Source: Geobacteraceae bacterium
GTDB taxonomy: Bacteria; Desulfobacterota; Desulfuromonadia; Geobacterales; Pseudopelobacteraceae
Assembly: GCA_025355965.1 (NCBI GenBank)
Contig: JANXYR010000047.1
Location: 1 to 64,000, forward strand
DNA: 64,000 nucleotides
Direction: 5' to 3'
How positions within the stretch are numbered: the first letter of the stretch is position 1; the number at the start of each line of letters is the position of its first letter. Under the pieces are notes generated by a model, which did no database searches, was not told the origin of the DNA, and saw only the letters and a program-made list of their open reading frames with translations. Both the position numbers and the translations under genes were made by a program. Below are positions 1 through 8,885 of the stretch, one piece after another.

Positions 1-51
1 CTTCGCGCTACGGCAGTATTTGAAAAAGTGGATGAGGATATGTGGAAATAA
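1..51 (+). CDS. C-terminal tail of an unidentified gene, cut by the left edge
   Basis: An open frame runs in from the left edge for 16 codons and stops at TAA 49-51, ending in the residues EKVDEDMWK. The composition is ordinary for protein, and the following 360 bases have no long frame, which fits a gene ending here. Too little is present to name it. It could equally be a chance open frame. Confidence 0.35.
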   Translation, partial: LRATAVFEKVDEDMWK

Positions 52-148
52 ATAAGGGATGCCTTTTGGGGCCTCACGTTACGCTGTTATCAATACGACC
101 ATACAAGCCACATATCCCACTAAAATCATTAGCACAACCACCACTTGC

Positions 149-164
149 CATCGCAATTGCGATG
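149..164. promoter_or_regulatory. 16-bp perfect palindrome upstream of the TetR gene
   Basis: CATCGCAATTGCGATG reads the same on both strands. It lies in the 359-base gene-free stretch 52-410, which otherwise holds the two inverted repeats and the promoter listed next. About one such palindrome is expected by chance in a window this size, so its role is only suggested by position. Confidence 0.3.
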
Positions 165-212
165 CAATTTAAGACAACAGGCAACCTTCCTAAAACATTG
201 ACACAATAACCG

Positions 213-255
213 CCTATCGTCTGTATTTCAATTACAGTGCAATATAGACGATAGG
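213..255. promoter_or_regulatory. Inverted repeat, candidate TetR operator
   Basis: CCTATCGTCT at 213-222 is exactly repeated in reverse complement as AGACGATAGG at 246-255. A second, shorter repeat (CTGTA/TACAG, 221-237) lies inside. A TTGACA hexamer at 198-203 sits just upstream. The right arm followed by T gives CGATAGGT, which recurs in the operator at 364-381, so both sites may bind the same regulator, most simply the TetR protein encoded next. Confidence 0.45.
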
Positions 256-336
256 TGACCTCCCATGTATTTAACCCGCACTAGAGTTTAGCACACCGCT
301 TCTCCTGCCGTTGGACCAGTAATCCCACACAAATAC

Positions 337-381
337 TTGACAAAGTACTTTTTGCTCAAGTATACCTACCGATAGGTAGGT
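337..381 (+). promoter_or_regulatory. Promoter with overlapping operator for the TetR-RND operon
   Basis: A sigma-70-like -35 TTGACA (337-342) is followed after 18 bases by TATACC (361-366). An inverted repeat ACCTACC-GATA-GGTAGGT (364-381) overlaps the -10 region and the likely start of transcription. This is a classic position for repression by a dimeric TetR protein. The regulator gene starts 30 bases further on, so autoregulation is likely. Confidence 0.6.
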
Positions 382-410
382 TGCTGCCACCGCCAACAGA
401 ATGAGATACT

Positions 411-1052
411 ATGCAGATACAAACACCCCCATCAATTCCGCCCATTGAAGCCCGCGACCGACTTGTGGCCGCAGCACTGGATCAATTTACCCGCAACGGT
501 TATGCGGCAACCTCGGTACGCGAGCTGTGTGAGGCTGCAGGTGTAAGCAAACCGGTGCTGTACTACTATTTTAAAAGTAAAGAAGGGCTCTATCTTGAAA
601 TAATGAACGGGATTGGCCAGTTGTTCGACCAGCGGGTGGCTGAACTAAGCAGCATCAACGGCAGTGTCAGGCAGCGTCTCCTTCATTTTTTCACAGGAAT
701 GTTTGATGGAGCGAGCGACAACCTCCCAGTCGTTAAGCTCGCCTATATGATATATTTTGGTCCGCCACAGGGAGCGCCGTTCGTAGATTTTAACCGTTTT
801 TTTGATCAGATGCTGAAGATAGTGGACTCATTGATTGTAGAAGGAATTGAACTTGGAGAAATTTTGCAGTGTGACCGTAAGGCGCTCGTCTGGACGCTTG
901 TAGGGAGTTTTCAGACAATTCAGGAAGAGCAGATTTGTCGGAATGAAGCTCGCATTGGCCATGACGGGCTTGTTGCGGTGATTAATCTAATATTGAACGG
1001 TGTGGATCCTAACGCATCGCATGTTGAATGTACAAGGAGTTGTAAGATATGA
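411..1052 (+). CDS. TetR/AcrR family transcriptional repressor
   Basis: A 213-residue protein with an N-terminal TetR helix-turn-helix (about residues 14-60; AALDQFTRNGYAATSVRELC, then GVSKPVLYYYFKSKEGLY) and a divergent helical ligand-binding C-terminal half. TetR proteins of this type repress adjacent efflux genes and release DNA on binding a small hydrophobic compound. The stop codon overlaps the start of the membrane fusion protein gene (ATGA at 1049-1052), so regulator and pump are one transcript. Two inverted repeats upstream sharing CGATAGGT are the probable operators. The inducing ligand cannot be read from sequence. Confidence 0.9.
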   Translation: MQIQTPPSIPPIEARDRLVAAALDQFTRNGYAATSVRELCEAAGVSKPVLYYYFKSKEGLYLEIMNGIGQLFDQRVAELSSINGSVRQRLLHFFTGMFDGASDNLPVVKLAYMIYFGPPQGAPFVDFNRFFDQMLKIVDSLIVEGIELGEILQCDRKALVWTLVGSFQTIQEEQICRNEARIGHDGLVAVINLILNGVDPNASHVECTRSCKI

Positions 1053-2215
1053 AGCAGATAGTGGTCATGATAGTTGTGGCTGTACTGGCAAATATAGCTG
1101 CCTGCGGCAAGAATGATACAAAGAAATCCGTTGAGGTTGCCAAACCTCCGGTAGCCGTGGAAGTGCAAGCAGCAGCGCCGTCAAACGTATCTGATGGTAT
1201 TGAAGTGACCGGCAGCCTGGAGCCAAAGTTCTCGGTTGATGTTAAAACCCAGATTCCGGGGCTGGTCAGGCAGGTCATGGTATCTGAATGGGTTCACGTA
1301 AAGAAGGGACAACCGTTGGTGCGCATCGATGTCGCCGAAACAGAGGCTCAAGTCAAACGGGCCGAGGCTGGTATAGTGTCTGCCAAGGCGAATTTGGCAC
1401 AGTCACAAGTTGCGGCCAACCGTGCTGAACGAGAGTTGGCGCGTATTCTCAAGCTGAAAGAATCAGGCCTTGCGACGCAGCAGGCTGTCGACGACGCACG
1501 AAGCGAAGCAGAGGCCGCCAAAGCAAGAATTGGGGTAGCAGCGGCACAAATTCGTGTTTCTGAAGAAGAGCTGCAACAGGGGATAGCCCGCCAGGCAAAA
1601 GGCCTGGTAGTCGCGCCGATTGATGGCATAGTCGCCTTGCGTGATGTGAATGTCGGTGATCTGGCGAGTGATGCGGCCGCTGCCAAGCCGATTTTCCGGA
1701 TCGTAGACAATAGGCTGCTAAATCTCACCGTGACGGTTTCATCAGTTGATTCCGGTCGGGTCAAGGTTGGCCAGCCTCTGGAGTTCAGTGTTGATTCACA
1801 ACCTGGTCGCACGTTTGCCGGTAAAGTCATGTATATCAACCCCGAGTTGACTTCGGCAGATCGTTCGTTAAAAGTAATCGCTGAAGTGCGCAATGTGTCT
1901 GAAAGCCTCAAGGGAGGTCTCTTCGCTAAAGGGCGCATTGTGACCGGGGTCCGTTCTCAGGTGCTTCAGGTCCCGCGTAGCTCGGTTGGTGCATTTGATA
2001 CAGTGGCAAAAAAAGGGAGTTTGTTTGTACTTGAAAACGGAGCTGTGCGTAAACGGGATGTTCTGACTGGTGTTGTGAACGGGGATATGGTCGAGATCAC
2101 TTCGGGGCTGAAAGCTGGTGAACAGTATGTTATCCGGGGGGGCTTCAACCTGAATGACGGAGACAAGGTTGCCGTTGCTGGCGCCGGTGTCAAAGCGCCG
2201 CCTGCCGGAAAATGA
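1049..2215 (+). CDS. RND efflux periplasmic adaptor (membrane fusion lipoprotein)
   Basis: A 388-residue HlyD/AcrA-type adaptor that would link the inner-membrane RND pump at 2630 to the TolC-type channel at 7480. A short hydrophobic signal ends in the lipobox IAAC (cysteine near residue 19), so it is probably an inner-membrane-anchored lipoprotein. It has a biotinyl-lipoyl-like half (VRQVMVSEWVHVKKGQPLVRID), a long alpha-hairpin (about residues 95-185), a second lipoyl half (VVAPIDGIVALRDVNVGDL) and beta-barrel and membrane-proximal domains. The start has a good ribosome site (AAGGAG, 1034-1039) and overlaps the stop of the TetR gene. Substrate unknown. Confidence 0.92.
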   Translation: MKQIVVMIVVAVLANIAACGKNDTKKSVEVAKPPVAVEVQAAAPSNVSDGIEVTGSLEPKFSVDVKTQIPGLVRQVMVSEWVHVKKGQPLVRIDVAETEAQVKRAEAGIVSAKANLAQSQVAANRAERELARILKLKESGLATQQAVDDARSEAEAAKARIGVAAAQIRVSEEELQQGIARQAKGLVVAPIDGIVALRDVNVGDLASDAAAAKPIFRIVDNRLLNLTVTVSSVDSGRVKVGQPLEFSVDSQPGRTFAGKVMYINPELTSADRSLKVIAEVRNVSESLKGGLFAKGRIVTGVRSQVLQVPRSSVGAFDTVAKKGSLFVLENGAVRKRDVLTGVVNGDMVEITSGLKAGEQYVIRGGFNLNDGDKVAVAGAGVKAPPAGK

Positions 2216-2229
2216 AAGGGGTCATGGTC

Positions 2230-2601
2230 ATGAAAGCAACAATAGTTTTTGTGTACAATGCTGACAGCGGTCTTTTCAATACTCTCACCGATATTGCTCA
2301 CAAGGCTTTCGCGCCTGAAACCTATTCATGCAACCTTTGTGCAATTACGTTCGGTTTGTTCGGCATGCGCGAAGAGTGGAAGGGCTTTCTTGAGACTCTG
2401 GACAATGGCATGGAGTTTCTGCATCGGGATGAGCTGGGTGAACGGTACGGCATAACCGGTATAGAGCTTCCGGCGATCTTTATCAAACATGCCGATACAT
2501 TAAAATTGTGGATTTCTGCCACTGAAATCAACGCATGCAGCAACATTGATGAGTTGAAGCAGCTTATCAACAGTAATCTTGGCGAGCGCTCCGACATCTG
2601 A
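2230..2601 (+). CDS. Conserved-looking small protein of unknown function in RND operon
   Basis: The frame is open from 2212, overlapping the adaptor stop as ATGA. ATG 2230 is better placed, 8 bases after AAAGGGG, and gives 123 residues. I do not recognise a named family. The sequence begins with a beta strand and acidic turn (KATIVFVYNADSGLF), has a CxxC pair (CNLC) near residue 34, then a helical stretch and GIELPAIFIK, a pattern reminiscent of thioredoxin-like or small nucleotide-binding folds but without a decisive motif. It has no signal peptide, so it is probably cytoplasmic. Its place between adaptor and pump suggests an accessory role in the efflux system. Confidence 0.75.
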   Translation: MKATIVFVYNADSGLFNTLTDIAHKAFAPETYSCNLCAITFGLFGMREEWKGFLETLDNGMEFLHRDELGERYGITGIELPAIFIKHADTLKLWISATEINACSNIDELKQLINSNLGERSDI

Positions 2602-2629
2602 AGTGTCGTAATAATACAAAGGACTCAGT

Positions 2630-5600
2630 ATGATTCTTTCTAACACATCCATAAAACGTCCGATCTTTGCCACTGTCATGATTCTGGCCCTGGTGATACT
2701 CGGCATTTTTTCCTATCGACGCCTCTCGGTCGAAATGTTTCCCAACGTCGAGTTTCCGGTTGTATCTATCGTGACTACATTTTCCGGGGCTTCACCGGAA
2801 ACAGTTGAACGTGAACTATCCAAACGCATTGAGGAGGCGGTCAATCAGATCGCCGGGGTAAAGCATGTCTTCTCCACCTCCCGTGAGGGGGTCTCGACAG
2901 TTGTGGTGGAATTCCGCCTGGAGGAAAAAGTCAACGATGCTGCTCAGGAAGTGCGTGCCAAAGTTTCATCCATTCGCGGCACTCTGCCTGACTCCATTGA
3001 CGAGCCGATCATCCAGAAACTGGATTTCAATGCGGCCCCTATTGCAGCGCTTGCGGTGGAGTCCTCAACCCTGTCTCCCCGTGAGTTGACAACACTGGTA
3101 GAAAAAAAGGTCAAGAAGCGTTTTGAGAGCGTTGCAGGTGTCGGCAAGGTTGACATGGTCGGCGGCCAGAAGCGTGAGGTTAACGTCGATCTAGACCCTG
3201 TCATGCTTGATGCTCTTAAACTTGGGGTCAATGATATCGTCTCCGGCATTCGCTCCGAGAACACCAATACCCCGCTTGGGCGCATCACCAAGGGAACCGC
3301 CGAATATCCGCTCCGCATCGAAGGGAAGCCGGATCGCGCAGACCAGTATCGTAGCATGACAGTAGCACAGCGCAATGGACGTCCGATTATGCTGAGCGAG
3401 GTGGCCAGGATTAGCGACGGTATAGAGGAAAAGCGTAAGCAGGCGCTGGTAAACGGCAAACAGGCCATCGGTCTTGATATATACAAACAGTCGGGCGGCA
3501 ACCAGGTTGAGCTCGTAGATACTGTTAAAAATGTTATGATCAAGGTTCAGAAGGAGTTACCTCCAGGTGTGACACTCTCCCTGGTGCGCGATGGTTCAAT
3601 CATGACGCGCGAGTCGTTGGCCGATGTTAAGGAGACCCTGCTGATCGGCGGGATTTTGACGGTGCTGATAGTATTCTGCTTCATCAACTCGTGGCGTTCT
3701 ACGGTGATTACCGGTGTGACGCTGCCAATCTCGGTCATCTCCTCGTTCATTGTCATGAATGCACTCGGCATGACCCTGAATGTCATGACCCTGATGGCAC
3801 TGTCGCTGGCCATCGGCATGCTGATCGATGACGCCATTGTTGTGCGGGAGAATATCGTGCGTCACCTGGAAATGGGTAAGGATCACATGGAGGCCGCACG
3901 GTTCGGGACGTCGGAGATCGGACTGGCGGTTTTTGCCACCTCCATGTCTATCATTGCCGTATTTATTCCGGTGGCGTTCATGAAGGGTATCGTAGGGCGT
4001 TTCTTTTACCAGTTCGGCATTAGCGTCGCCTTTGCCGTGTCGGTATCGCTGTTCGTTTCGTTCACCCTTGATCCGATGCTTTCTTCACGTTGGAATGATC
4101 CATCCATTCATCTGCAGGGCAAGCGTATGGGGATTGCTCGTTACCTGGAAATATTCAACACCTGGTTCGATACGACAGCGGACAAATACCGGAGCGCCAT
4201 CGCTTGGGCGCTGGACCACCGTAAAAGTGTCATGGGGATTGCAGTGGTCGCCTTTATTGTCGGGATCATGATTTTTGGTACGCTGGAGTCGTCATTCATG
4301 GCTCCGGAGGACAAAGGGGAGTTTCAGATTTCCTTTAAAACGTCGCCTGATGCTTCGATTACTGAAACTGAAAATCGTATGAATGAGGTTCTGGCTGCTG
4401 TTAAGGTGGCGCCGGAGGTTGATCATACCTACGCCACCATCGGCGCCGGTGACAGCGGCACGGTGCGGGATGGCCTGCTGTATGTAAAGTTAAAGGAACG
4501 AAATGAGCGTTCCAAGAACCAGTTCCTGTTGCAGCGGGAAGTACGGGAGCGCTTGCAGAAGATAGCTGGAATCACCTTCTCCATCGAGGAGGTCGGGCAG
4601 ATTGGCGGGTCACAGAAACCGCTTAATGTCAACCTCAAGGGTGACGACCTGACTATCCTTAAACAGCTTGGAGCGCGTTTGAAAGAGGAACTCTACAAGG
4701 TGCCGGGAATCGTCGATCTTTCCATGACTCTGGAAAACGACATCCCGGAATATCGTATGCGGGTTGATCGGGACAAAGCGCTGTCGGCTGGTGTTACCAC
4801 AAACGATATAGTTGGTGCAATCGGGCGCCTGGTGGGGGGCGAAGCGATTTCGACTTTTGAGGATGAAGATGGTGATGCGGTTAATCTGCGTGTGCGGCTT
4901 CCGGCAAATCTAAGACAAAATCCGTCACAAGTACTAGATTTAAAAGTTTCTGTGCCTGATGGCAGTGGCGGAGTCAAGCTGGTACCACTTTCCAGCCTGA
5001 CCAGTACGGTTGTTGCCGCCTCACCGACCGAGATAAACCGGAGAGATCTTGCCCGTCAAGTAACCGTCAGTGCTAATCTTGACAGGCTGCCGGTCGGCAC
5101 GGCGGCTAAATATGTAGAAGCGGCATCCAAGCGGATCAACATGCCGCCAGGCTACTCTGTCAACCTCTCGGGTGAGGCCGAAGATATGGCCGAATCATTT
5201 GGCTACATGGGTGAGTCGCTCCTGCTTGCAGTCCTTTTCGTTTATCTGATTCTGGCCGCCCAGTTCGAATCGCTATTTGAACCGCTTGCCATCATGCTCT
5301 CCCTGCCGCTCTCTATTGTCGGAATGGCCGGTATGCTTAAAATTACCGGTGACACGATCAACATAATGTCTCTGATCGGCCTGATCATGCTGATGGGTTT
5401 GGTGACCAAAAATGCAATTTTGCTGGTTGATTATGCCAAGGTGCTCCAAAGGCGAGATGGCATGGCCCGTCGTGAGGCGGTTATTCTGGCCGGACGAACC
5501 CGTTTGCGGCCGATAATCATGACGACTTTGGCGATGATTTTTGGCATGATGCCGCTCTTTCTGGCGCTTGGCGCCGGAGCGGAAGGGCGTGCCCCGATGG

Positions 5601-5728
5601 CTCGCGCCGTAGTTGGCGGTCTCTTGACCTCGACCATGCTGACATTGTTGGTCGTGCCGGTCATGTATACGCTGATGGATGATCTGGGGAGTTGGCTGAA
5701 GCGGAGATGGAAAGGGCAAAATGCCTGA
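2630..5728 (+). CDS. RND efflux pump, inner-membrane permease (AcrB/HAE1 type)
   Basis: A full-length 1032-residue resistance-nodulation-division transporter. It starts with the family signature (NTSIKRPIFATVMILALVIL; first membrane helix at about 12-30), has two large periplasmic loops and two groups of membrane helices near residues 335-560 and 860-1020. Helix 4 carries LAIGMLIDDAIVVREN, matching the proton-relay acidic pair of the family. It would export small molecules using proton motive force, with the adaptor (1049) and the channel (7480). The end overlaps pabBC by 8 bases. The hydrophobic and amphiphile efflux subfamily fits better than heavy-metal efflux, because the motif is DD rather than the CusA-type pattern. 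Confidence 0.95.
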   Translation: MILSNTSIKRPIFATVMILALVILGIFSYRRLSVEMFPNVEFPVVSIVTTFSGASPETVERELSKRIEEAVNQIAGVKHVFSTSREGVSTVVVEFRLEEKVNDAAQEVRAKVSSIRGTLPDSIDEPIIQKLDFNAAPIAALAVESSTLSPRELTTLVEKKVKKRFESVAGVGKVDMVGGQKREVNVDLDPVMLDALKLGVNDIVSGIRSENTNTPLGRITKGTAEYPLRIEGKPDRADQYRSMTVAQRNGRPIMLSEVARISDGIEEKRKQALVNGKQAIGLDIYKQSGGNQVELVDTVKNVMIKVQKELPPGVTLSLVRDGSIMTRESLADVKETLLIGGILTVLIVFCFINSWRSTVITGVTLPISVISSFIVMNALGMTLNVMTLMALSLAIGMLIDDAIVVRENIVRHLEMGKDHMEAARFGTSEIGLAVFATSMSIIAVFIPVAFMKGIVGRFFYQFGISVAFAVSVSLFVSFTLDPMLSSRWNDPSIHLQGKRMGIARYLEIFNTWFDTTADKYRSAIAWALDHRKSVMGIAVVAFIVGIMIFGTLESSFMAPEDKGEFQISFKTSPDASITETENRMNEVLAAVKVAPEVDHTYATIGAGDSGTVRDGLLYVKLKERNERSKNQFLLQREVRERLQKIAGITFSIEEVGQIGGSQKPLNVNLKGDDLTILKQLGARLKEELYKVPGIVDLSMTLENDIPEYRMRVDRDKALSAGVTTNDIVGAIGRLVGGEAISTFEDEDGDAVNLRVRLPANLRQNPSQVLDLKVSVPDGSGGVKLVPLSSLTSTVVAASPTEINRRDLARQVTVSANLDRLPVGTAAKYVEAASKRINMPPGYSVNLSGEAEDMAESFGYMGESLLLAVLFVYLILAAQFESLFEPLAIMLSLPLSIVGMAGMLKITGDTINIMSLIGLIMLMGLVTKNAILLVDYAKVLQRRDGMARREAVILAGRTRLRPIIMTTLAMIFGMMPLFLALGAGAEGRAPMARAVVGGLLTSTMLTLLVVPVMYTLMDDLGSWLKRRWKGQNA

Positions 5729-7463
5729 AATCCCGACAATTCTCTTCGACTCAGTCGGCAGTAGCAATTTTGGTTCTTCATGGCGCTTTGGCGGTTATGT
5801 AAAAACTTTGCTCACCAATCATATTGGTGAGGTGGTCGAAGTCCTCAACCAGTTAGAACAGGCAGCAGCGAATGGCATGTATGCAGCCGGTTTTGTCGCC
5901 TACGAAGCTGCTTCAGCACTTAATCCTGATCTGCCGTTTGCTCCGCCGATAGAGGGGTTGCCACTTGCCTGGTTTGCCATCTTTCGGGAACGACATAACG
6001 TAGATGCCGGCGCTGGGCTTACAAGCTCTTTTGCCGACATCCTGCTCGAACCTGCTAAAAGATTAGAAAATTATGCCGGAGAAGTTGAGCGCATCCGCGA
6101 CTACATTGCCGCTGGCGATTGTTATCAGGTTAACCACACCTTCCCGCTGACGGGGACGTTCCAGGGGGATTTACAGGCGTTGTACTCATGGATCGGCGCC
6201 GCACAGCGGGCTCCGTTCTGCGCGTACCTTGACATTGGCCGTTTTGTCATCCTTTCGGCTTCGCCGGAGCTGTTCTTTTCGCTGAAAGATGGCAAAATTA
6301 CCACCCGACCGATGAAGGGGACCGCCTGCCGCGGGCGCTGCGCTGATGAGGATATCTCCGCTATCGAACAGCTGCGGAAGAGCCCCAAGGAGAGGGCCGA
6401 AAACCTGATGATAGTTGACCTGTTGCGCAACGATCTCGGTATTGTGGCTGAGACCGGTTCCGTAAAAGTAGACGCACTGTTCGAAGTGGAAACATATCCG
6501 TCTGTCCACCAGATGACCTCTACTGTTTCTGCACAACTCCGCCAGGATACCAGCTTGTCGGACATTTTTAAGGCCCTTTTTCCGTGTGGTTCGGTGACTG
6601 GAGCCCCCAAACGGCGGAGCATGGAAATAATCGCCGAACTAGAAAACGCCCCACGCGGTGTATATTGCGGCGCGATAGGGTGTGTTGCCCCCGGCGGTGA
6701 GGCGCTCTTTTCTGTCGCTATCCGCACCCTGCTTTTTGAGGAGCAAAATAACAGTATGACAATGGGGGTCGGCAGCGCCGTAACTTGGGATTCTGAAGCA
6801 TCATCTGAATATGCCGAATGTTTGAGTAAAGGGCTATTCGTCAATCAGCAGGGCCAGGATTTTTGTCTAATCGAATCGTTGCGCCTGGAAAATGGTGTCT
6901 ACACACTTCTGGATAGACACTTGGCCCGACTGAGTTCTTCTGCCGGATTTTTCGGATTTATCTGTGACCAGAAAAAGATTCGACAGGCTCTTTCAGATCA
7001 CGCTGCTCAAATGATCGCTCTTTGCAAGGTGCGCCTCCTTCTTGCGGCTGATGGCAGTCTTGAGATATCCTCGGAAACCCTTCTGGATTCCGTTGTTCCA
7101 CTGCGTATCGCCATCAGCACGGTCATAGTTAGTTCCAAGGATAGAATGCGCTACCACAAAACTACCTGCCGCGAGTCATTGGATATTGCCAGATCAAGCA
7201 GGCCAGACTGTGACGAGGTATTGTTCCAGAACGAGCGTGGCCAGTTAACCGAGGGGAGCTATCACACGTTGGTTCTGAAATTGGATGGTCAATTAGTGAC
7301 GCCACATAAGGGGTGCGGTCTGTTGCCGGGGGTGCTTCGGAGCGAACTGCTTGAGCAGGGAAAAATTACGGAGCTAATCCTGTACCCGGAGGATCTGGAA
7401 CGGGCTGATGAATCTTGGCTGATCAACTCAGTCCGTGGTTGGCGTCGTGGTGTCGTAATTTGA
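5721..7463 (+). CDS. pabB: Fused aminodeoxychorismate synthase component I and lyase-like (PabB-PabC)
   Basis: A 580-residue fusion. Residues about 80-370 are a chorismate-utilising domain with RPMKGTACRG; the lysine at this place marks PabB rather than anthranilate synthase. It also has the CGSVTGAPKRRSMEII signature. Residues about 380-580 form a class IV aminotransferase/aminodeoxychorismate lyase domain with a candidate PLP lysine in MRYHKTT and the loop NERGQLTEGS. The protein would turn chorismate into p-aminobenzoate for folate, with a glutamine amidotransferase encoded elsewhere. The ATG overlaps the pump gene and follows AAAGGG. Its place inside an efflux operon is unexpected. The lyase loop lacks the usual TN after TEGS (here YHTLV). 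Confidence 0.9.
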   Translation: MPEIPTILFDSVGSSNFGSSWRFGGYVKTLLTNHIGEVVEVLNQLEQAAANGMYAAGFVAYEAASALNPDLPFAPPIEGLPLAWFAIFRERHNVDAGAGLTSSFADILLEPAKRLENYAGEVERIRDYIAAGDCYQVNHTFPLTGTFQGDLQALYSWIGAAQRAPFCAYLDIGRFVILSASPELFFSLKDGKITTRPMKGTACRGRCADEDISAIEQLRKSPKERAENLMIVDLLRNDLGIVAETGSVKVDALFEVETYPSVHQMTSTVSAQLRQDTSLSDIFKALFPCGSVTGAPKRRSMEIIAELENAPRGVYCGAIGCVAPGGEALFSVAIRTLLFEEQNNSMTMGVGSAVTWDSEASSEYAECLSKGLFVNQQGQDFCLIESLRLENGVYTLLDRHLARLSSSAGFFGFICDQKKIRQALSDHAAQMIALCKVRLLLAADGSLEISSETLLDSVVPLRIAISTVIVSSKDRMRYHKTTCRESLDIARSSRPDCDEVLFQNERGQLTEGSYHTLVLKLDGQLVTPHKGCGLLPGVLRSELLEQGKITELILYPEDLERADESWLINSVRGWRRGVVI

Positions 7464-7479
7464 AAGGAGAAGTGCAGTA

Positions 7480-8778
7480 ATGAAATTTTTATGGATGATT
7501 CTTGTTGTGCTCATTCCAGCTGTCTGTGTCGCTGAAACCAGATTGCTGACACTTGAACAGGCTATTTCAATTGCGATGGAGAAAAACCGCGACATCGAAA
7601 AGGCGCGTGAATATGCAAACTACGTTCAGGGAAAATATGTTGAGGAACGGGCAGCTGCGCTGCCGCAACTGTCACTTAACGGCACGGCCACGCTCTCAAA
7701 GGATGGAAGTCAGGAAGCATCCGGAAATACTGCTCAGCGGCAGTTTGGCCGAGCGGTTGATCTAACGATCTCACAGCCGCTCTATACCTGGGGCAAATTG
7801 AATGCCGCCATCCGTGCAGCTGAGGTTGGGTTGAAAACAGCCGACCAACAGTTGCGGCTATATCGTCAGGCCGCTTATCGAGACGTCGTTGCGGCGTATC
7901 ACGACATTCAATTGACGCGTGAGCTGTACCGTCTGGCGCAGGAAAACCGCGCACAAAAGCAGCGGCATCTTGATGAAGCCACCCGTAAGTTCAGCGCCGG
8001 AGTTGCAACAGATTATGATGTCCTGGCTGCAGAAGTAGCGGCGGAAAATACAGCGCCGGAAATAATCCGTACCGAAAATAGCATTCGAATGGCCCGCGAA
8101 CGCCTCCGCTTTTTGCTCGCCATCGGTGGTAAAGAAATCGACGTTATTGGTTTACTGGATGTGCCGGCAGCCGCCCCCCCCCTGCCTGTCAGTTATGACG
8201 AAGCGTTGAAATTAGCGGAAAAACATCGCCCGGAGTTGGCTGATCTGCGCCTGCGCATAGGCATCTATGACGAACTGGTAAAAATAGCTAGTGCTGACAA
8301 CAAGCCACGCCTTGATCTGAGAGGTGGTGCCGGCTGGCACTGGGCGAGTCTTAATGACCCAGGCCCAGCTCTTGATGCCAATGGAGCGGCCTGGAATATT
8401 GGCCTCTACCTGACGTTCCCGTTTTTTGACGGTCTCCGAACGAGCGGTAAGGTTACTCAGGCGCAGAGTGACCTGCACACTAAACAGATCGAAGAGGCCA
8501 AATTGCTGGATTCGATAGTACTCGAAGTTCGTCAGGCGGAATTCTCATGCCGTGAATCTGCAGAGATACTTAAGGCACTTTCCGGTACGGTTAAACAGGC
8601 TGAACGTCTGGTTCAGATGGCGGAAAAGGGGTATGAATTTGGCGTCAAGATCAGACTTGAAGTTGACGATGCCCAGCTTAACCTGCTTCAGGCCAGGAGT
8701 AATCAGGCAAAGGCTCAACGCGACTTTCTAGTGGCGCAGGTTAATTATCTCTGGGCTATGGGGGTGGCTGGGGAGTAG
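7480..8778 (+). CDS. TolC-family outer membrane efflux channel
   Basis: A 432-residue protein with a cleavable signal peptide (hydrophobic residues 3-15, probable cut after VCVA) and two repeated outer-membrane efflux halves rich in long helices (roughly 25-215 and 230-430). The pattern LTLEQAISIAMEKNRDIEKA opens the first half and SYDEALKLAEKHRPELADL the second. It would form the outer membrane exit duct for the RND pump of this operon. A ribosome site GGAGAAG precedes ATG 7480, 16 bases after pabBC ends. The following 107 bases show no clear terminator. Confidence 0.93.
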   Translation: MKFLWMILVVLIPAVCVAETRLLTLEQAISIAMEKNRDIEKAREYANYVQGKYVEERAAALPQLSLNGTATLSKDGSQEASGNTAQRQFGRAVDLTISQPLYTWGKLNAAIRAAEVGLKTADQQLRLYRQAAYRDVVAAYHDIQLTRELYRLAQENRAQKQRHLDEATRKFSAGVATDYDVLAAEVAAENTAPEIIRTENSIRMARERLRFLLAIGGKEIDVIGLLDVPAAAPPLPVSYDEALKLAEKHRPELADLRLRIGIYDELVKIASADNKPRLDLRGGAGWHWASLNDPGPALDANGAAWNIGLYLTFPFFDGLRTSGKVTQAQSDLHTKQIEEAKLLDSIVLEVRQAEFSCRESAEILKALSGTVKQAERLVQMAEKGYEFGVKIRLEVDDAQLNLLQARSNQAKAQRDFLVAQVNYLWAMGVAGE

Positions 8779-8885
8779 TGTTTGGCCAATTATTCGAAGC
8801 GGTATCAAATACATCTCTACAATCCTTTTGACTCATTTTATGCTGCGTGGTACTTTGCGACATTATTTTCCAATGGGAGAAAACA

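Noticed and set aside
1348-1938. 196-codon open frame on the minus strand
   Set aside because: It is the shadow of the clear efflux adaptor on the plus strand; it has no ribosome site and no domain.
6125-6844. 239-codon open frame on the minus strand
   Set aside because: It mirrors the PabB domain; codon pattern and motifs belong to the plus strand.
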